Shown here: positions 26,131 to 35,321 of the stretch, piece after piece
Layout of the letters: each line of letters begins with the position of its first letter
Numbering within the stretch: the first letter of the stretch is position 1
NCBI RefSeq assembly: GCF_021088345.1
Contig: NZ_CP088156.1
Span: 1,178,001 to 1,242,000 of the forward strand
Source of the DNA: Bradyrhizobium ontarionense
GTDB lineage: Bacteria > Pseudomonadota > Alphaproteobacteria > Rhizobiales > Xanthobacteraceae
Length of the DNA stretch: 64,000 nucleotides
Reading direction: 5' to 3'
Program-made: the position numbers and the translations under genes
Notes under the pieces: generated by a model
The model's database searches: none
What the model was told of the DNA's origin: nothing
What the model saw: only the letters and a program-made list of their open reading frames with translations

Positions 26131-28110
26131 TCAATCTCGATCGTGGTTCTGTCCATCAAGTCGGTTCTTGCGGGGGGCGTCCTCGCGATCGTGGCCGAAC
26201 CGAAATAGGTCCATCAAGTCACCGATCGCGGGCGCATTGACTGGAATATAGGGATTACGTCCAGTGATTGGATTTGGAAGGTTGTCACGGCTCCGCGATG
26301 ACAGCGTGTCGAGATGCCAATTCCGCTCGATGAACTTCGCGACGGACGCATGATCAGCGTAGACATGCCCAACGTGACCACCACGCGAATAAGGCGATAC
26401 AACAATCGCAGGAACGCGGACGCCATCCCCGAAAAAGTCAACCGGCTGGACGTAGCCCGAGTCCCAGAAGCCGCCGCCTTCGTCGAACGTGATGAGAATG
26501 GCGGTGTGAGCCCAAAGTTCTGGTTGCGACTGAATTTCTTCGATGAACACTCTTGCGTAATTTTCGAAGGACGAGAGCTTGGAGCTGTCCGGGTGACCGC
26601 TCGGAGCATCCTCCGAACGAAGGAAGGCGACTTCCGGCAATTTGCCGTTGCGAATGTCCCGGATCAGATCCTCCGCGTCATGCAGATGCGCCGCACGGCT
26701 CTCGGCCGTCGACATGACCGCAGTCGAGAACTGGAACGGATTGCAATTATCGCAATAGCCCGGAGAAGCCGTATGATTGGGGTCGGCTACATAGCGATTA
26801 TATCCACCGGCATACCACGCCCAGGAAATTCCTTTTTCGCTTAGCCGTTCTCCGATCGTTGGCACACTCGAGGGCGGCAAAGCGTTGGGAAGAGTGTCAA
26901 TTGTTCCATCCGGAAAGTAAGCCGGATGCCTGCTGGCGACGTGATAATAAGTGCCCGGCACGCAATGTGGATCAGGATGATATGGCAGCGAAGCAATATA
27001 GGACCGGATCGTCGCCACACCAGGCTGGTTCAGATCCGAACAATTGACGAAGGTGCCTCCGTCGTTGATCGGCGTATTGTTCGCGCCAGGCTTTGGATTG
27101 GGATTCATGATGAGGCTGGCATCCGGGGTTGCCGGATTGCCGTAACCATCGCTGAAGTAGATTTCGTCCGCAGTACCGAAAAAGTTCCAGTTGGGCGACG
27201 ACGGCCCACGCATGGCCTGATGGTAGTTGTCGCTCAACGTATACTCGCGTGCAAGCGCGTGAAAATATGGAACGTCGCCGTGCGCTACGTTGTAGAATCC
27301 AAGCGCGACGCCACCGCTACCAATGCCGTTGGCGTTGCGGGTTGCTTCGACCCATGGGAATAGATCATTGAGGCAGCCGCTCGGGTTGTCTGCCGTGGCG
27401 TGGGTGATGTCGCAATCCGCCTGTTGCCACTCTGGAAAGAATCCATGGTTGGGATCGGACATGTAGAAATCATAGGGCGTTAAGCCGGTGACCTGAAAAG
27501 GCCCGTTCGGCAAATTATTCACGTTGGCGATACGCCCATCGAGCACATATTTGGGAAACGGATTCGTGCCGATGGTCATATCGTGCGGATCAAACAGCGG
27601 CGCATACTGATGATAGAACATCGTCTCCCACGCAAGCGCACCGGCATCAGTCGCAAAGGGCGGACCCGCCGTGTCGCTCCCACCTAGTGGCAAGTTGCCT
27701 GTGGTTTGCGGTGGGAGCAATGCGTAGGCTTGTTTGCTTCCCGGCGCCAATTGGAAAGTACCCGTCTCAACGGCGCTCGATTGCGCACCTGCAGCGAAAT
27801 TGTGACCCGGCCGGCCGTCGATATCGACAATGCCCTTCGACAGCAGGTTCGACACATGATCGTCCGAAGGTGCACGATAGGTGGCAAAAACATGATCAAA
27901 GCTCTGATTTTCGCCGATGATGACGAGCAGGTGCTTGATCGGCGTCTCGGTCCGACCGTTGTTTGGTTCCGCATTCACGGCAGCCGATGTCTGGATAAGC
28001 GCAAGGCCAGCTACAAGAATGGTCCCGCCGGGCGTAACACGCCAGATCCGGGAAAGAATCGGAATTGCAAGCGACCGAACAAGCCGATCCTTTATCCTGC
28101 GAATTCTCAT
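26131..28110 (-). CDS. Secreted phosphoesterase (phospholipase C/acid phosphatase family)
   Basis: 659 residues, with a hydrophobic N-terminal export segment (ILVAGLALIQTSAAVNA). KHLLVIIGENQSFDHVFATY is the signature start of the PF04185 phosphoesterase family. MRGPSSPNWNFFGTADEIYF, LITFDEGGGFWD and VPAIVVSPYSRGGHVGH complete it. Members hydrolyse phospholipids or phosphate monoesters outside the cytoplasm. Base composition is lower than the neighbours: sampled 60-base lines at 26281, 26401 and 27121 are 55-60 % GC against 68 % at 24841. Possible horizontal acquisition. No linked gene. Confidence 0.88.
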   Translation of the reverse strand: MRIRRIKDRLVRSLAIPILSRIWRVTPGGTILVAGLALIQTSAAVNAEPNNGRTETPIKHLLVIIGENQSFDHVFATYRAPSDDHVSNLLSKGIVDIDGRPGHNFAAGAQSSAVETGTFQLAPGSKQAYALLPPQTTGNLPLGGSDTAGPPFATDAGALAWETMFYHQYAPLFDPHDMTIGTNPFPKYVLDGRIANVNNLPNGPFQVTGLTPYDFYMSDPNHGFFPEWQQADCDITHATADNPSGCLNDLFPWVEATRNANGIGSGGVALGFYNVAHGDVPYFHALAREYTLSDNYHQAMRGPSSPNWNFFGTADEIYFSDGYGNPATPDASLIMNPNPKPGANNTPINDGGTFVNCSDLNQPGVATIRSYIASLPYHPDPHCVPGTYYHVASRHPAYFPDGTIDTLPNALPPSSVPTIGERLSEKGISWAWYAGGYNRYVADPNHTASPGYCDNCNPFQFSTAVMSTAESRAAHLHDAEDLIRDIRNGKLPEVAFLRSEDAPSGHPDSSKLSSFENYARVFIEEIQSQPELWAHTAILITFDEGGGFWDSGYVQPVDFFGDGVRVPAIVVSPYSRGGHVGHVYADHASVAKFIERNWHLDTLSSRSRDNLPNPITGRNPYIPVNAPAIGDLMDLFRFGHDREDAPRKNRLDGQNHDRD

Positions 28111-28492
28111 TGTTTGTAGTCCTCGAGCTTAGAGTCGCCAAAACAACCGGTGACTGCTTACCGCTCGGACGCAACAAGCCTGTGACGTGTGGATACCTGA
28201 CAACCTAAATGCGAACCGCAGTTCGTGCGGAGCCGCGCAGTGATGCGACTCGGGGATGATCGGTGTGCAACATCCCTCCTTGATCGAGAGGTCGCGATTT
28301 AGCGCTCCGGATGCCAACGCATCGGCCTTCAGCGTTCGCCGGCGTGTCGATGAAGACAAGTCTCGGGGCGATACGCGTTCTGGTAAAGCAGTGATCGCAT
28401 CATAAGCACGATGGATAGCGGGATGCCCGTGCATCTTGGCACGACACCGCCCGTCCTCCTCCCCTGCTCCAGTCTCGAATTAGACGCGCGGA
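28111..28492. other. Intergenic region with no recognised feature
   Basis: 382 bases between two minus-strand genes. I see no conserved reading frame, strong hairpin or RNA gene. The promoter of the phosphoesterase must lie near its right-hand start, at 28111 onward. Confidence 0.5.
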
Positions 28493-29218
28493 TTACGCAG
28501 GCTGCCTGAAATGGCTCAGCATCTCGTGGACGTCGTACGTCATGACGGCGAGCAGCGCCGCCAGCGCAAGATAAGTGCCGGCATATTCGAGCTTGGTCTG
28601 TAACGTCGCGCCGTAGTAGGCGACGTTCTCGGGCGCGTTGGGATCGTAGCGCCAGGCTTTCATCAGCTGGGGGCTTGCGAGGATCGCGATGACGATGAGC
28701 ATGGGGCTCGGGCGGTACAGCATCAACGCCAGCAGCATGGGGACGCCGAGCAGCCAGATGCGCGGGCTGAGCACGCTCGTGACCCGACCGCCGTCGAGCG
28801 GCGAGATCGGCAGCAGATTGAACAGATTGAGGAACAGGCCGGAATAGGCGACCGCCAGCAGCAGACCGCTGTCTTCCGACCTCGCCAACAAATAGACGGC
28901 CAGCGCCGCCGCTGTCCCGACCAGCGGGCCAGCGAGCGCTACATAGGCCTCCGTCTCCACGTCGACCGGCTGCTCCTTCAAGGCAATCCACGCGCCCACG
29001 AACGGGATGAAGGCGGGAGCACCGACATTCAGGCCGCGCTGCCGCGCCGCGATGTAGTGCCCCATTTCGTGGGCGAACAGCAGCGCGATGAAGCCTGCCG
29101 CATAGCGCCAGCCCCAAATGCCGGCATAGACCACCAGCGACAGCAGCATGGTGCCGCCGCTCATGGCGAGCTTGCCCCATTTCAGGCTGGAGAACAGGAT
29201 CAGCAGGAGCGCTTTCAC
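28493..29218 (-). CDS. M50 family site-2-type intramembrane zinc protease
   Basis: 241 residues, with about six membrane segments. The zinc motif is H50-E51-M-G-H54 in a membrane helix, and the third ligand motif is N-L-L-P-I-S-P-L-D142-G-G-R. AGPLVG at 96-101 is also typical. No PDZ domain. It probably cleaves membrane proteins, but the substrate is unknown. It overlaps the upstream DUF2167 gene by 4 bases, implying translational coupling and a shared job. Confidence 0.88.
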   Translation of the reverse strand: MKALLLILFSSLKWGKLAMSGGTMLLSLVVYAGIWGWRYAAGFIALLFAHEMGHYIAARQRGLNVGAPAFIPFVGAWIALKEQPVDVETEAYVALAGPLVGTAAALAVYLLARSEDSGLLLAVAYSGLFLNLFNLLPISPLDGGRVTSVLSPRIWLLGVPMLLALMLYRPSPMLIVIAILASPQLMKAWRYDPNAPENVAYYGATLQTKLEYAGTYLALAALLAVMTYDVHEMLSHFRQPA

Positions 29219-30132
29219 GCAGGCCCGCCAGCGTTGTCGCTGCGCGGCTTGCGGCGGAAGAAGTTCATCACCGCAGCTCCGAATCCGACCACCGCGAAGA
29301 TGATGATCTTGGCGAACTTCAGGACGAAGGCGCCGGCCAGCGCGAGCAATCCGAGCTTCTTCGCGGCGACGCCGCCGACCAGAGCCAGCAGTCCGTATTC
29401 GGCGATCCGATCCGTGCCCGCGCTGAAATCCTCATAGCGCTTGCCGGGATTGTAGGAGAGATCGGCAAGCAGCTCATGCGCGACCGCCTTGTCGCCGGCG
29501 ATGCGCTCGGAGCCGGACAGGAGATTCAGGCTGAAATAGCCGTCGCGTCCGAGCGCAAAGGTATTGTAGTTGACGTTCTTCGGCGCATCGTCGGGCTGGC
29601 CCTTGTCCTTGGCGAGCAGCGACCACACCAGACGATGCGTGCCTGCATCGTAGGCCGGCGGCTCGATCCAGCCGATGACGGCCATTTCGGGGAATCCCCG
29701 CGCGACACGATCCTGGTTCGCCTCCTCGGCGCCGGCGCGGAGGCTGCTCAGGAGCTCGTCGGCGTTCCAGTTCTTGGCGTCGTCGTCCTTGATGTAGCCG
29801 TCCTTGATGTGCTTGATCACCACCATCCAGTGGTCGTCCTGGCGCTTGCCGACGATCAGGCCGACGAACGTCGCGTCGTTGACGACGTTGCCGAGCGCGC
29901 GCAGCACCCGCAGGCCCTCGCTCTTCGGCACGTAGAAATAATCGGCCGGCAGCTTCAGTGTGCCTTGATCGATCAGCGCGATGTCGCTCGGTCCGTCGGT
30001 GCCCGCTGTGCTCGCCGCCTGCCAGGCAGCCGTCAATTCCGCCTTGAGCGCGGCCTCATCAGGTGGCGCAGCCTGCACCTGTGCCGACAGACCCACGAAT
30101 GCTGCGCACAACACTGCGCGCGCGATGATCAT
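29215..30132 (-). CDS. DUF2167 family membrane protein
   Basis: 305 residues from ATG 30132, which gives a good signal peptide (MIIARAVLCAAFVGLSAQVQA); an in-frame GTG 9 bases upstream is also possible. The periplasmic part contains VGLIVGKRQDDHWMVVIKH and MAVIGWIEPPAYDAGTHRLVW, typical of DUF2167 (COG4714). Two C-terminal hydrophobic segments (GLLALVGGVAAKKLGLLALA, IIIFAVVGFGAAVMNFF) anchor it. Function unknown. Directly coupled to the M50 protease gene. Confidence 0.85.
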   Translation of the reverse strand: MIIARAVLCAAFVGLSAQVQAAPPDEAALKAELTAAWQAASTAGTDGPSDIALIDQGTLKLPADYFYVPKSEGLRVLRALGNVVNDATFVGLIVGKRQDDHWMVVIKHIKDGYIKDDDAKNWNADELLSSLRAGAEEANQDRVARGFPEMAVIGWIEPPAYDAGTHRLVWSLLAKDKGQPDDAPKNVNYNTFALGRDGYFSLNLLSGSERIAGDKAVAHELLADLSYNPGKRYEDFSAGTDRIAEYGLLALVGGVAAKKLGLLALAGAFVLKFAKIIIFAVVGFGAAVMNFFRRKPRSDNAGGPA

Positions 30133-30396
30133 CAAACTTTGCACCGGCCCCAATCCTTCAACCCCAAGATAATTGGTCGGATAGTACCGCGAAGGTTCGA
30201 CGTCACGCAAGAAAGGCCGCTTTTCCCGGGGCCGATTGATCTGCGGACGCCTGCGACGAGAGGAAGAATGTCCGAAAAGGCCCCCTCCTCGTCACGACGC
30301 TGTCTTGCTTTCGGCCAAAGCGGCGGGTCGAGTCACGTTTGAAAATTCAAAGAGAAAAGCGGCGTCGCGGCGGGCGCAAGGGTTTGGGGATCACCA

Positions 30397-31221
30397 ATGC
30401 AGTCCACACAGAATGTGCAACAGATTGATCCGAGCGAAGTCGGTCTCGCCCCGGGGAAGCCGGAGAAGGCCAGCTACGACCAGCTGTATCGGCGGGTCCT
30501 GCGCGAGGTGCTGACGCGGATCGACACGCGGCTGGCGGCGATCGAGAAGCCAGGTGTGGCGGCAGACGCCGCAGCAGCAGCGAGCACCAGCGACGCGGCA
30601 GCCGTGGGCGGCCGCTGGGCTCGCATGAAGGCGCCGCTGGGCAAGCTCCGCGGACGCAACGCGGTGGGTCTCGCATTGCTGGTTGTGCTGGTCGGTGGCT
30701 CTGTCGCCTGGTCGCAGCGCGATGTCGGATCGTCGCTGATGGACCGCTGGATGCCGTCGTCGACGACGGAGACGTCGCAGGATGAGGCGTCCGCACAGCC
30801 GGGCAATGAGGACACCATGATGTCGAACGCCTCTCTGAGAGCGACGGAAGACGGCGCGACCAACGGCTCGGGCGGTCCGACGACGCTGATGCAGCGCATG
30901 GCGCGCGACATCGCCGAGTTGCAGCAGGGCATCGAGCAGATCAAGTCCACGCAGGATCAGGCGAGCCGCGATCATACCCGCGCCATCGAGCAATTGCAGG
31001 CTGGGCAGGACCAGCTGATGCGCCTGGTGTCGCGCATGTCGAACCAGGCCGCACAGGCGCGCGGCACGATGCCCCCGCCTCCGCCTCAGCAGATCATCGT
31101 GACGCCGCAGCGGACCACGACCGGCTTGGCCCGGCCGCAAACGACGCAGTCGCAGGGATCATCGCTCGGGACGTTCCTGACCCGCAATACCTCTGGCATC
31201 CAGTCGCCGATGCCGCGCTGA
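30397..31221 (+). CDS. Single-pass membrane protein with C-terminal coiled coil (paralogue of 20359)
   Basis: 274 residues: an N-terminal helix (YDQLYRRVLREVLTRIDTRLA), one membrane segment (AVGLALLVVLVGGSVAW) near residue 90, a variable linker, and a coiled coil DIAELQQGIEQIKSTQDQ ... SRDHTRAIEQLQAGQDQL. A Pro/Gln-rich tail follows. The coiled coil and N-terminal helix match the protein at 20359 closely, while the linkers differ. Function unknown. A tttgaa-aa-ttcaaa inverted repeat at 30338-30351 is in its upstream region. Confidence 0.75.
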   Translation: MQSTQNVQQIDPSEVGLAPGKPEKASYDQLYRRVLREVLTRIDTRLAAIEKPGVAADAAAAASTSDAAAVGGRWARMKAPLGKLRGRNAVGLALLVVLVGGSVAWSQRDVGSSLMDRWMPSSTTETSQDEASAQPGNEDTMMSNASLRATEDGATNGSGGPTTLMQRMARDIAELQQGIEQIKSTQDQASRDHTRAIEQLQAGQDQLMRLVSRMSNQAAQARGTMPPPPPQQIIVTPQRTTTGLARPQTTQSQGSSLGTFLTRNTSGIQSPMPR

Positions 31222-31265
31222 TCTCGCGATCAGCAGCGTCCCCGGCAGGATCGAGACGTCTATAC

Positions 31266-32171
31266 CTACGAGCAGGCGTGAATGCGCCCGTCGTAGCCGC
31301 GATACGAGGCCTTCTCCGCATCATAGGTGCGGAAGCTCCTGCAGCCTTTCCTCGCTTCACGCTTCGATTCATCCTCAGGCTTGGCGTGGTGCTTGCGCCT
31401 GGCGGGCCGGTCCTCGTCGTGGGCACGGTGACGATGTGCATGGGCATGCTCATGCCCGGCTGATGGGCGCGCCGCGGGCGGCTTGGCGCCGGACTTGTCC
31501 TGGGCGGCAGCGGTGGACGCCGCCGCAGGCTCGGGCTTCTTGGTCTCGGTCGGTGCCGGCGCAGTCTTCGCCTCAGCAGTGGCCGGCTTGTCGGCCGGTG
31601 CGGCGACGGCAGGCTTGCTCTCGGCAGCCTTCTCTTCCGTCTTCCCTTCGACCTTTTCTTGAACCTTTTCTTGGACCTTCTCCTGCACCGGCGCGTCCTT
31701 GGCGACGGCCGGCGGCTGGACGACCGGCTCCGCTGGCTTTGCCTCGGTCACGGCGGGCTTCTGACCGACGTCGGTGTCGGCCTTCGGTTCAGCCTTCTCT
31801 TCGGCCTTGATTTCAACCTTGTTTTCAATCTTGGGCTCGGCCGGCTTGCTGTCTGCAGCCGTTTCCGTGGGAGCCTTTTCGGTTGCTGCCGGCGTATCGG
31901 GAGCCTGCGGCTTCGCTTCGGCCTGAACCGGCTTGGCCTCCTCGGCAGCTGCCGGTGTCGCGGCGGGCTCGGTCGGCTTTTCGGCCGCAGCCTTCTCCGA
32001 CTCGGCCGCCGGCTTGGCAGCTGGCTCCGAGGGCTGCTCAGTGGCGGGCTTGGCCGCATCGCTCGCGGAGCCCTGCGCCCACGCACCGGGGCTGGCGATC
32101 GCGCCGACCACACAGAAAAGGATGCCGGCGCACAGAACGACGGCAGGCGAACGAACAACGGACATGTGCAT
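31266..32171 (-). CDS. Secreted low-complexity protein with BA14K-like C-terminus
   Basis: 301 residues. After a signal peptide (VVLCAGILFCVVGAIASPGA, WAQ cut) about 210 residues are Ala/Lys/Glu/Pro-rich, including the tandem QEKVQEKVQEKV. A His-rich basic stretch (HEHAHAHRHRAHDEDRP) follows. The last 26 residues (CRSFRTYDAEKASYRGYDG) resemble the C-terminal Cys-flanked motif of the rhizobial BA14K family. The composition argues for an envelope or periplasmic linker protein. No partner gene is obvious. It converges with the coiled-coil gene. Confidence 0.65.
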   Translation of the reverse strand: MHMSVVRSPAVVLCAGILFCVVGAIASPGAWAQGSASDAAKPATEQPSEPAAKPAAESEKAAAEKPTEPAATPAAAEEAKPVQAEAKPQAPDTPAATEKAPTETAADSKPAEPKIENKVEIKAEEKAEPKADTDVGQKPAVTEAKPAEPVVQPPAVAKDAPVQEKVQEKVQEKVEGKTEEKAAESKPAVAAPADKPATAEAKTAPAPTETKKPEPAAASTAAAQDKSGAKPPAARPSAGHEHAHAHRHRAHDEDRPARRKHHAKPEDESKREARKGCRSFRTYDAEKASYRGYDGRIHACS

Positions 32172-32442
32172 GCAGAAGATCTCGGTTGAAGGACCAGCAG
32201 ATTGCCGTTTACGTCAAATCTCCCGGGCTTTCCCCTCGAAAACCTCGCGCGCGCAAAAGAGTCGCACGCGGTGTGCTTTCCGCATCATGCATTTGCAATC
32301 GTCGCGTGAAGGCGAGCGTGCCGGCAATCGAAGTCCGGTGCTGACGCGCTCGCCCCGATCCACGATCCTGGCCGTCTTGCTAGACGAGGGACGCGCCCTC
32401 AACCTTGGAGCGGCCTTGCATGCACCGCCTCGCGCACGAGCC

Positions 32443-33555
32443 TCAATTGCGCGGCCAGATCGTATTGAGGATCTGCGCCAGCCGCGCCCCTGCCTTGGCG
32501 AGTTGCTGACGCTTGACCGCGTCGGCGCGCTGCAGGTAGGCGGCGCGATCCGGCAGCGTCACGGTCCATTTCGGCGGAATCGGCGCCACGCTCGGCGCGA
32601 AGGTGAGGCCCTCGAACGCGTCCTGGGCGGCCTTCAGCGAGGCCGTGGCCCACAGCCTCGCCCAATCCTCCATCGGTGCGCCGGTCGCCGGCACGGCACG
32701 CGCCGCGTTGAGCAGGTCGCGGTTGGCCTTGCGGCCGATGTCGAACGGGATGTCGTCCCACTCCGCATGGAGATTGACGTTCTCGTCCCAGATCAGATTG
32801 CCGCCGGCCGTCTCGGTCGCGGCATCATACGGGTGGGCGGTAGCATCGGGATCAACCCGCGTGCCCTCTCTGTCGAGATAGACCGCGCCGACATGCAGCG
32901 GCTGATGCAGGTCGCCGATGAAGTGCACCAGCAGCAGCAGCGCCTCCTTCTTGTCGCGGATCGAGAACGGCCCCGGCGCCGGCCTGTCCATCAGGACGGC
33001 GATGCAGGCATTCACGGCGGCGACGAGGTCGTGGTCGTTGGTGCCGGCCTCACCGAGCGCATAGTCCTTGCGCTGGATCGCGACATCCGTGAAATGGAAC
33101 GTGTTGTGGCAGCCGCGCTCGACGCCGCCGGTGACGTAGGAGCATGAGGTCCAGTTGCGCTTGGCATAATCCTCCATGCGCGCGCGCTCGAACGCCGAGT
33201 TGAACGGAATGCACGGCGTCTCATATTCGGGATGCTCGGGATCAACCTCGTATTTGAAACGGTTGCCGTCGTGATGGACGACGGCCTTGACGCAGTCCGG
33301 CCATGGGCCGGCCTCGCGCAGGGTGAGCTCGCGCCAGACCCGCAACTCCTTTTGCAGCTTGATCTCAGCTTCCGGCGGCAGCGGGCCATTGAGGACGTCG
33401 CGCACCTGCTTTTTCGCGTTGGCATTGTCGGCGATCAGCGCGTCGGCGATGGCGCCGACCACCTCATGGCCTTGATAGCCCCAGGCAACAGCCCGCTCCG
33501 TATGCAGGACCAGGACCCCCAGCAGAACGAGAACGAGCGTCGTGATGCGCGCCAT
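32443..33555 (-). CDS. S1/P1-type nuclease, secreted
   Basis: 370 residues from ATG 33555 (RBS ggaggt). Signal peptide MARITTLVLVLLGVLVLHTE ... AVA. The mature protein begins WGYQGHEVVGAIAD, with the N-terminal Trp and the His as zinc ligands, and HFIGDLHQPLHVG is the family signature. GGNLIWDENVNLHAEWDD carries the remaining ligands. The three-zinc S1/P1 nucleases cut single-stranded nucleic acids and remove 3'-phosphates. Periplasmic or secreted. Confidence 0.9.
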   Translation of the reverse strand: MARITTLVLVLLGVLVLHTERAVAWGYQGHEVVGAIADALIADNANAKKQVRDVLNGPLPPEAEIKLQKELRVWRELTLREAGPWPDCVKAVVHHDGNRFKYEVDPEHPEYETPCIPFNSAFERARMEDYAKRNWTSCSYVTGGVERGCHNTFHFTDVAIQRKDYALGEAGTNDHDLVAAVNACIAVLMDRPAPGPFSIRDKKEALLLLVHFIGDLHQPLHVGAVYLDREGTRVDPDATAHPYDAATETAGGNLIWDENVNLHAEWDDIPFDIGRKANRDLLNAARAVPATGAPMEDWARLWATASLKAAQDAFEGLTFAPSVAPIPPKWTVTLPDRAAYLQRADAVKRQQLAKAGARLAQILNTIWPRN

Positions 33556-33653
33556 GACGGACCTCCGGGACGATGCCGGGCAGCATGCAACTTTCAGAGC
33601 TGCAGCGCCAGACGAACATCTTGCGCGCGAATCGTGACGATCGTTGTGGCGCC

Positions 33654-35114
33654 TCAGGCGCTGGCGGCATTCCTGGTGATGACGTGGCGGTAGTAGGCTG
33701 CGCTGAGCTTTGGCGTTCGTACCTGGCTGTCGAAATCGACGTGGTAGATGCCGAAGCGCTGCTTGTAACCGAACACCCACTCGAAATTGTCCATCAGGCT
33801 CCATAGGAAGTAGCCCTTCACGGGCACGCCTTCCGAGGTCGCGCGCTGCAGCTGGGCGAGATAGTTGCGCAGATACATCACGCGGTCGAGGTCGTTGACC
33901 TTGCCGTCCGCGGTCACCTTGTCGTCCGAGGAGGTGCCGTTCTCGGTGATGTAGATCGTCTTCAGATTCCAGATCTTGGCCGCGAGCTTCGGCACCCAAT
34001 AGGCCGTCTCCGGACCGACCAGCAGCCAGGGCGAGCTCATGTGCGGGAACGAGGACGGCATCGGCAGCACGTCGAAGCCCGGCGCGCGATTGGACGCGAC
34101 GACATAGGCTTGCGGCGCGTAGATGTTGAGCCCGACGAAATCGACCGGCGCCGAGATCGTGTTCAGCTCGTCGGCGGTGAATGTCGGCGCATTCTTGCCG
34201 GCCCCGGCCAGGAAGGGCTCGGTGTAGCGACCCTCGAGGATGACGTTGAGAAAGCCCGCATTCATCTCGCGGGTCGCGATCTCGGCGGCGAGGATGTTCT
34301 CCGGCGTATCGATCGCCGGCAGGCAGGCGGTGATGTTCTCGGCCATGCCGACCCGTGTGCCGGCCCGCCCCTTGGCACGGATCGCCTGCACCGCAAGGCC
34401 GTGCGCCAACGCCACGTGATGGCGCGCCTGGTTGACCTCGGCCTGCGGCAGCTTCAAGCCGGGCGCGTCAATGCCGAGGCCATAGCCGAACGGCACGAAC
34501 CGGCCGCATTCGTTGATGGTGAAGATGGTCTTGACCCGGTCGCTCAGGTGCTGTGCAACATAGCCGGCATAATGCGCGAACGCCTTCGCCGTCTCGGCCG
34601 AGCGCCAGCCGCCGACGCGGTCCTGCAGCGCCTGCGGCAGGTCCCAATGATACAACGTCGCATAGGGCTCGATGCCGTTTGCCATGAGTTCGTCGACGAG
34701 ACGATTGTAGAAGTCGAGGCCCTTCGGATTGGGCGTCAGCCCGCCGTCAGGAAACAGCCGCGACCAGGCGATCGAGAACCGATAGGCCCGGCAGCCGAGC
34801 TCCTTGATCAGCCGCACGTCGTCCTTGTAGCGGTTGTAGTGATCACAGGCGACGTCGCCGGTGCTGCCGTCCTCGATATTGCCCTGCCGATGGGTGAAGA
34901 CGTCCCAGATCGACGGCCCGCGGCCATCGGCGGTGGCCGCGCCCTCGATCTGGTACGACGACGTCGCCGTACCCCACACGAAATCGGCGGGAAAACGTCG
35001 CCCGGTATCCTCTTTCACGGCGCCCTCCTCAGCCTGCGCGGGCCCGTTGGCGGCCCCGAGGGCAGCCAGTCCGGCCAGCTTCGCAAGATCACGGCGGGAG
35101 ACGTCGTTCGGCAT
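33654..35114 (-). CDS. Family 1 glycoside hydrolase (beta-glucosidase), Tat-exported
   Basis: 486 residues. The Tat signal is SRRDLAKLAGLAALG. The GH1 barrel begins FPADFVWGTATSSYQIEGA and includes LYHWDLPQAL. The nucleophile is E391 in YITENG. The acid/base Glu is E202 in TINEC, where most family members read T(L/F)NEP, so the residue after Glu is Cys rather than Pro. The C-terminus KGYFLWSLMDNFEW is canonical. It hydrolyses beta-glycosides in the periplasm, an unusual location for GH1. Confidence 0.9.
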   Translation of the reverse strand: MPNDVSRRDLAKLAGLAALGAANGPAQAEEGAVKEDTGRRFPADFVWGTATSSYQIEGAATADGRGPSIWDVFTHRQGNIEDGSTGDVACDHYNRYKDDVRLIKELGCRAYRFSIAWSRLFPDGGLTPNPKGLDFYNRLVDELMANGIEPYATLYHWDLPQALQDRVGGWRSAETAKAFAHYAGYVAQHLSDRVKTIFTINECGRFVPFGYGLGIDAPGLKLPQAEVNQARHHVALAHGLAVQAIRAKGRAGTRVGMAENITACLPAIDTPENILAAEIATREMNAGFLNVILEGRYTEPFLAGAGKNAPTFTADELNTISAPVDFVGLNIYAPQAYVVASNRAPGFDVLPMPSSFPHMSSPWLLVGPETAYWVPKLAAKIWNLKTIYITENGTSSDDKVTADGKVNDLDRVMYLRNYLAQLQRATSEGVPVKGYFLWSLMDNFEWVFGYKQRFGIYHVDFDSQVRTPKLSAAYYRHVITRNAASA

Positions 35115-35321
35115 TGATGAACCTCAATCAGCTCGTGTTCGGGCCAGCATTTCGCCCCCGGCGCGGCCGGCAAGATGTCACCAGGAACCACATCTCGGCG
35201 CCGATTTGAACCGATGGAACCGGGCGAATTGAAGTTACATGCTTGGCGTGCTTCCGGTCCACGTCACGACCTGCGCCAGGCATCGCTCGACAGCGCAGGG
35301 GGATACCCCTATTTTGACGTC

